Below, in pieces: positions 34,201 to 35,552 of a stretch of DNA of 35,552 nt. The notes beneath the pieces are model-generated. The model saw only the letters and a program-made list of their open reading frames with translations. It had not been told where the DNA came from and searched no databases. This stretch comes from FW021-bin31 sp964478125 (lineage in GTDB: Bacteria; Bacteroidota; Bacteroidia; Chitinophagales; Chitinophagaceae), in the NCBI GenBank assembly GCA_964478125.1, contig CAYZGR010000034.1:1-35552 (forward strand), written 5' to 3'. The translations under genes and the position numbers were made by a program. The first letter of the stretch is position 1. Each line of letters opens with the position of its first letter.

Positions 34201-34587
34201 ATTAGTTTGGGATCCCACCTTTATATTTTTTGTGGTATACCCCACATAGCTCACTTCTAACGTCGCGTTCTCCGGTACCGTCAAAGTAAAATTTCCGGCA
34301 GCATCCGTAACCGTTCCCTGATTGGTCCCTTTTACTTTTATTGTCACACCTACCAGGGGATTTCCGGAAGTATCTGTGATAGTTCCCTGGATCTTATGCT
34401 GGAAGTCTGACATTTTCCCATTGGGAAGGGTACCCGCCACGTCGTATGTTGCTTTTAATGACATTCCCACTCCTTCATGAGCAGAGACCTTAAAGCCGCT
34501 CAATAGGATGATAAGAAAGATGAGACTAAGAAGGACACTTAAGTATTTAAGCGTTGAAAACCTTTCTATAAATCGCATGTTTTCCAT
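31252..34587 (-). CDS. SusC/RagA family TonB-dependent outer-membrane transporter (pair 2)
   Basis: This 1111-residue transporter has a hydrophobic leader (about 1-37, LSVLLSLIFLIILLSGFKVSA). The carboxypeptidase-regulatory-like domain spans about 64-140 (IQGTITDTSGNPLVGVTIKV to SYVGYTTKNIKV). The SusC linker NQLVVVGYSTQSKRNITGA and the plug (INIRGETSIGQGGSALVLIDG, ISVLKGPAASAEYGARAAFGVI) follow, then the barrel ending in SLGVSVTF. It shares the domain plan of pair 1 but is clearly diverged, so the two systems probably bind different ligands. It is the first gene of a susC-susD-phospholipase C set. A truncated transposase gene lies about 100 bases upstream on the same strand. Confidence 0.94.
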   Translation of the reverse strand: MENMRFIERFSTLKYLSVLLSLIFLIILLSGFKVSAHEGVGMSLKATYDVAGTLPNGKMSDFQHKIQGTITDTSGNPLVGVTIKVKGTNQGTVTDAAGNFTLTVPENATLEVSYVGYTTKNIKVGSQTNFTIQLTTSSTGLNQLVVVGYSTQSKRNITGAVDQISGEELTSRPMINLNQGLQGVSPNVNIDIPDGKPFAKPAINIRGETSIGQGGSALVLIDGVEGDPSMINPNDIQSISVLKGPAASAEYGARAAFGVIQITTKSGVKKGFSINVNARVGFKQPAVKPGFVTDGYTYVKNFYKAYLNGQGFVPKNINKTQPFSLDYLEAFKKHHEDPSLPDVVVDDNGNYVYYASTDWYHELYKKWLSSQDYNFSASAGNDRASFIVSGRYQGQAGLFRYNSDDYNMYNLRAKGEVKLFSWLKLSNNFSFAKRLYFNPLNVGEGGGIWRNIQDEGHPSAPMLNPDGTISFSGAYTVGDFYYGKNGKDFNNQVLSDKIQLEGNFFDNKLSLKGNFSYKNTRNNIKEKRVPVPYSKAKGQTTLLGTNQNNLALTNENTNYYALNLYGEYVNTFGAGHNVDLTVGSNYERQQYDSVYLRRNGLAFEDADNINLALGDGISTAGRYNAWDLFGVFYQLNYNYKHRYLVTLSGRYDGNSKFPSNQRFGFFPSFSAGWFLSEEPFWHISKELVSGLKIRGSYGSLGNGNIAPYTYQQQLPIKKISNIIDGEQPQAISMPRVLPEGLTWETVTTSDLGLDLWMFSNRLSLSGDVYIRNTTNMFTTALTPPRVFGAQTPKGNYADLRTTGWELKVAWSDEINNVAGKKLTYNIGFNVGDNKAKITRYNNPEKNLDDYYVGEMVGEIWGYVTEGIFQSQEEVEKHANQDKALNPHTPDGTFGVGNLKYKDLNGDGEINDGENRVSDPGDRRIIGNSSARYRFGANINLNWNHFFISAFFQGVGQRDWYPSSEADNFWGQYNRPYNQLPKWQLEPGIIWSEDNPDAFLPNYVGYEAQSANDLAQAQTRYLMNVAYIRLNNLGIGYTIQSDGLSNAGIKDIRVSLDGQNLWMYTPLQKIDPYIDPETGIAKSESDVSGGTAGDGLNYPILRSFSLGVSVTF

Positions 34588-34690
34588 AACTCGAATTTTA
34601 AAGATTATGCTAAATTTTTATGAAGTGCTGCTCTTTATTACCTATAAACTCATTTTTATTTTGGGATGGACATATTCATCCCTACTTTTT

Positions 34691-35263
34691 TTAATCAGCG
34701 GGGACAACCTGCCAATTACTCCATAAGTCAACTGTTTTTTCTGCTTGTTCTTGTACCCCTTTCTTTTTCTTCCAAAACGCTATATCCTGATCCCCGTTCT
34801 CGTCTTGCTGCGCCTTGGCATGTCCGGAGAATGGAATAAGCAGCCCGCCCGCCTGATCATCATTTCCCAGACCTATCCTTCTTCTTAAGTCTACAAAAGA
34901 TGGGACATTAGAAATGCTATCAGGGGGGAGGCGGATAAATTCCGGAAAGTATGGCGTATAAGGAGCCTTCCTGATAATATTTAAGGCTTCCTTATCCGAA
35001 GGGTTTAAAAGGTGCTCTATAATTAATGAAACAACTACAGCCCCCGGATCGATTCCCGGAGGTTCTTTTGCATTACTTAAAGATTTAATATACGTATTGA
35101 CCAGCTCCTCCCAGGATACAAGACCGCTTAGCCTTATCCTACGACCTTGCGGGTTTAAGCCAAGCTCAAATTCGATCTCGAAATCATCCTCCATTTTAAG
35201 CTGAGTTGCCGAGTTATTAATTATTAGGGGGTTAGTGATACGAGAGTTTTTTATTGGCCCCAT
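34691..35263 (-). pseudogene. Truncated transposase, N-terminal domain only (IS5/DUF772-like)
   Basis: This is a 190-codon frame that resembles the N-terminal domain (PF05598 type) of Bacteroidota IS5-like transposases: LSGLVSWEELVNTYIKSL, then PPGIDPGAVVVSLIIEHLLN-S-DKEALNIIRKAPYTPYFPEF, then FVDLRRRIG. The DDE catalytic domain that should follow is absent; after RRRIG the sequence becomes Lys/Gln-rich (QDIAFWKKKKGVQEQAEK) and ends. It has no internal stops before that. It is therefore an insertion-sequence remnant or a non-catalytic derivative. A plus-strand hairpin with a T-run (34663-34692) lies at its 3' edge. The adjacent DNA beyond 35263 looks accessory. Confidence 0.7.
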
Positions 35264-35379
35264 TTCACCGGTCTATGGTTTTTTACATATCCCTAAATAA
35301 TAACCCCTAATATATTTGTAATAAATACACCTGTTCTGTATGCAATTTAACAATTATCCCTGCACTTATCTAATTATTC

Positions 35380-35400
35380 TTATCCACATATTGTGCATAA
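35380..35400. promoter_or_regulatory. Inverted pair of DnaA-box-like sites
   Basis: TTATCCACA (35380-35388) is an exact match to the bacterial DnaA box. Three bases later TGTGCATAA (35392-35400) is the reverse complement of TTATGCACA, which fits TTATnCACA. The surrounding 60 bases are AT-rich and contain a weaker TTATCCctgCA. The pair could be part of a replication origin, a DnaA-regulated site or an unrelated palindromic operator. The window ends 152 bases further on. Confidence 0.35.
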
Positions 35401-35450
35401 CTCTGACGACTTCAATCGAACATATTTCTTAAACTTAAATGCCGGCAATC

Positions 35451-35552
35451 CTATTCTCCTGCGCTATCCCCTATCAAAATCTTTGTATAGAGCTTGATCC
35501 GTTTATTTTTGATCAGCTCATGTATTTTGTTTTTCCCGGCACGGGGACGGGA
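35451..35552 (-). CDS. C-terminal tail of an unidentified reading frame, cut by the window edge
   Basis: On the minus strand a frame stays open from the window end to a TAG at 35451, giving 33 residues, with the sequence RPRAGKNKIHELIKNKRIKL then YTKILIGDSAGE. It is basic and lacks stops, but it is too short to identify. Its start lies outside the window. It may be a real gene end or a chance frame. Confidence 0.25.
   Translation of the reverse strand, partial: SRPRAGKNKIHELIKNKRIKLYTKILIGDSAGE

Noticed and set aside
34663..34692. Plus-strand terminator-like hairpin (GGGATG/CATCCC and a T-run)
   Set aside because: No plus-strand gene lies upstream to be terminated; it may belong to the insertion-sequence remnant or be chance, so it is not listed as a terminator.
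35224..35310. TTAGGGGGTTA and TAACCCCTAA as terminal inverted repeats of the transposase element
   Set aside because: Both lie around the start of the frame, not at two element ends, and the match is short and imperfect.

Overview
The window looks like a draft-assembly chromosomal fragment from a Bacteroidota bacterium, most likely of the Chitinophagaceae/Chitinophagales type. The reasons are three sets of SusC/SusD-type genes, BlaI/M56 regulation, promoters of the form TTTG-N19-TAnnTTTG, weak Shine-Dalgarno sequences and moderate GC. It contains two 100-N gaps. Each gap is flanked by an identical 55-base copy of the same sequence, which points to a k-mer overlap left by the assembler. No rRNA, tRNA, CRISPR array or intact insertion sequence was found.

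Layout. (1) Positions 1-5284 are the end of a polysaccharide-utilisation locus: the 3' part of a SusD_2-type lipoprotein, a GH29 alpha-L-fucosidase and a GH3 glycosidase with an inserted PA14 domain. (2) 5290-7824 is a BlaI/MecI repressor plus M56 (BlaR1-like) sensor pair. The repressor has an unusually legible promoter with two identical-arm operators, and the sensor carries four 23-residue C-terminal repeats. (3) 8006-8215 is gap 1. (4) 8292-10503 (minus strand) is a sugar aminotransferase followed by dTDP-glucose 4,6-dehydratase. (5) 10504-10879 is intergenic, with a possible IS110 remnant and a structured segment. (6) 10880-16315 holds housekeeping and conserved genes: an uncharacterised protein, thymidine kinase, a DUF763 protein, and an active/inactive pair of M16 peptidases. 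(7) 16462-20500 holds a Tat-exported Gfo/Idh/MocA oxidoreductase, myo-inositol oxygenase and, divergent from it, a sodium/solute symporter. (8) 20553-20933 holds ~97-base repeats and gap 2. (9) 20915-34587 (minus strand) holds two SusC/SusD pairs, a Tat-exported phosphocholine-type phospholipase C and a glycerophosphodiester phosphodiesterase. (10) 34691-35552 is an accessory edge with a truncated transposase, a pair of inverted DnaA-box-like sites and the tail of an unidentified reading frame.

The most interesting reading is that regions 7 and 9 form a phospholipid-headgroup utilisation neighbourhood. Phospholipase C and glycerophosphodiesterase act outside the inner membrane, two SusCD pairs import the products, and a symporter plus myo-inositol oxygenase send released inositol to glucuronate. 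The individual enzyme families are clear from sequence. Their joint function, and phosphatidylinositol or glycerophosphoinositol as the substrate, are inference.
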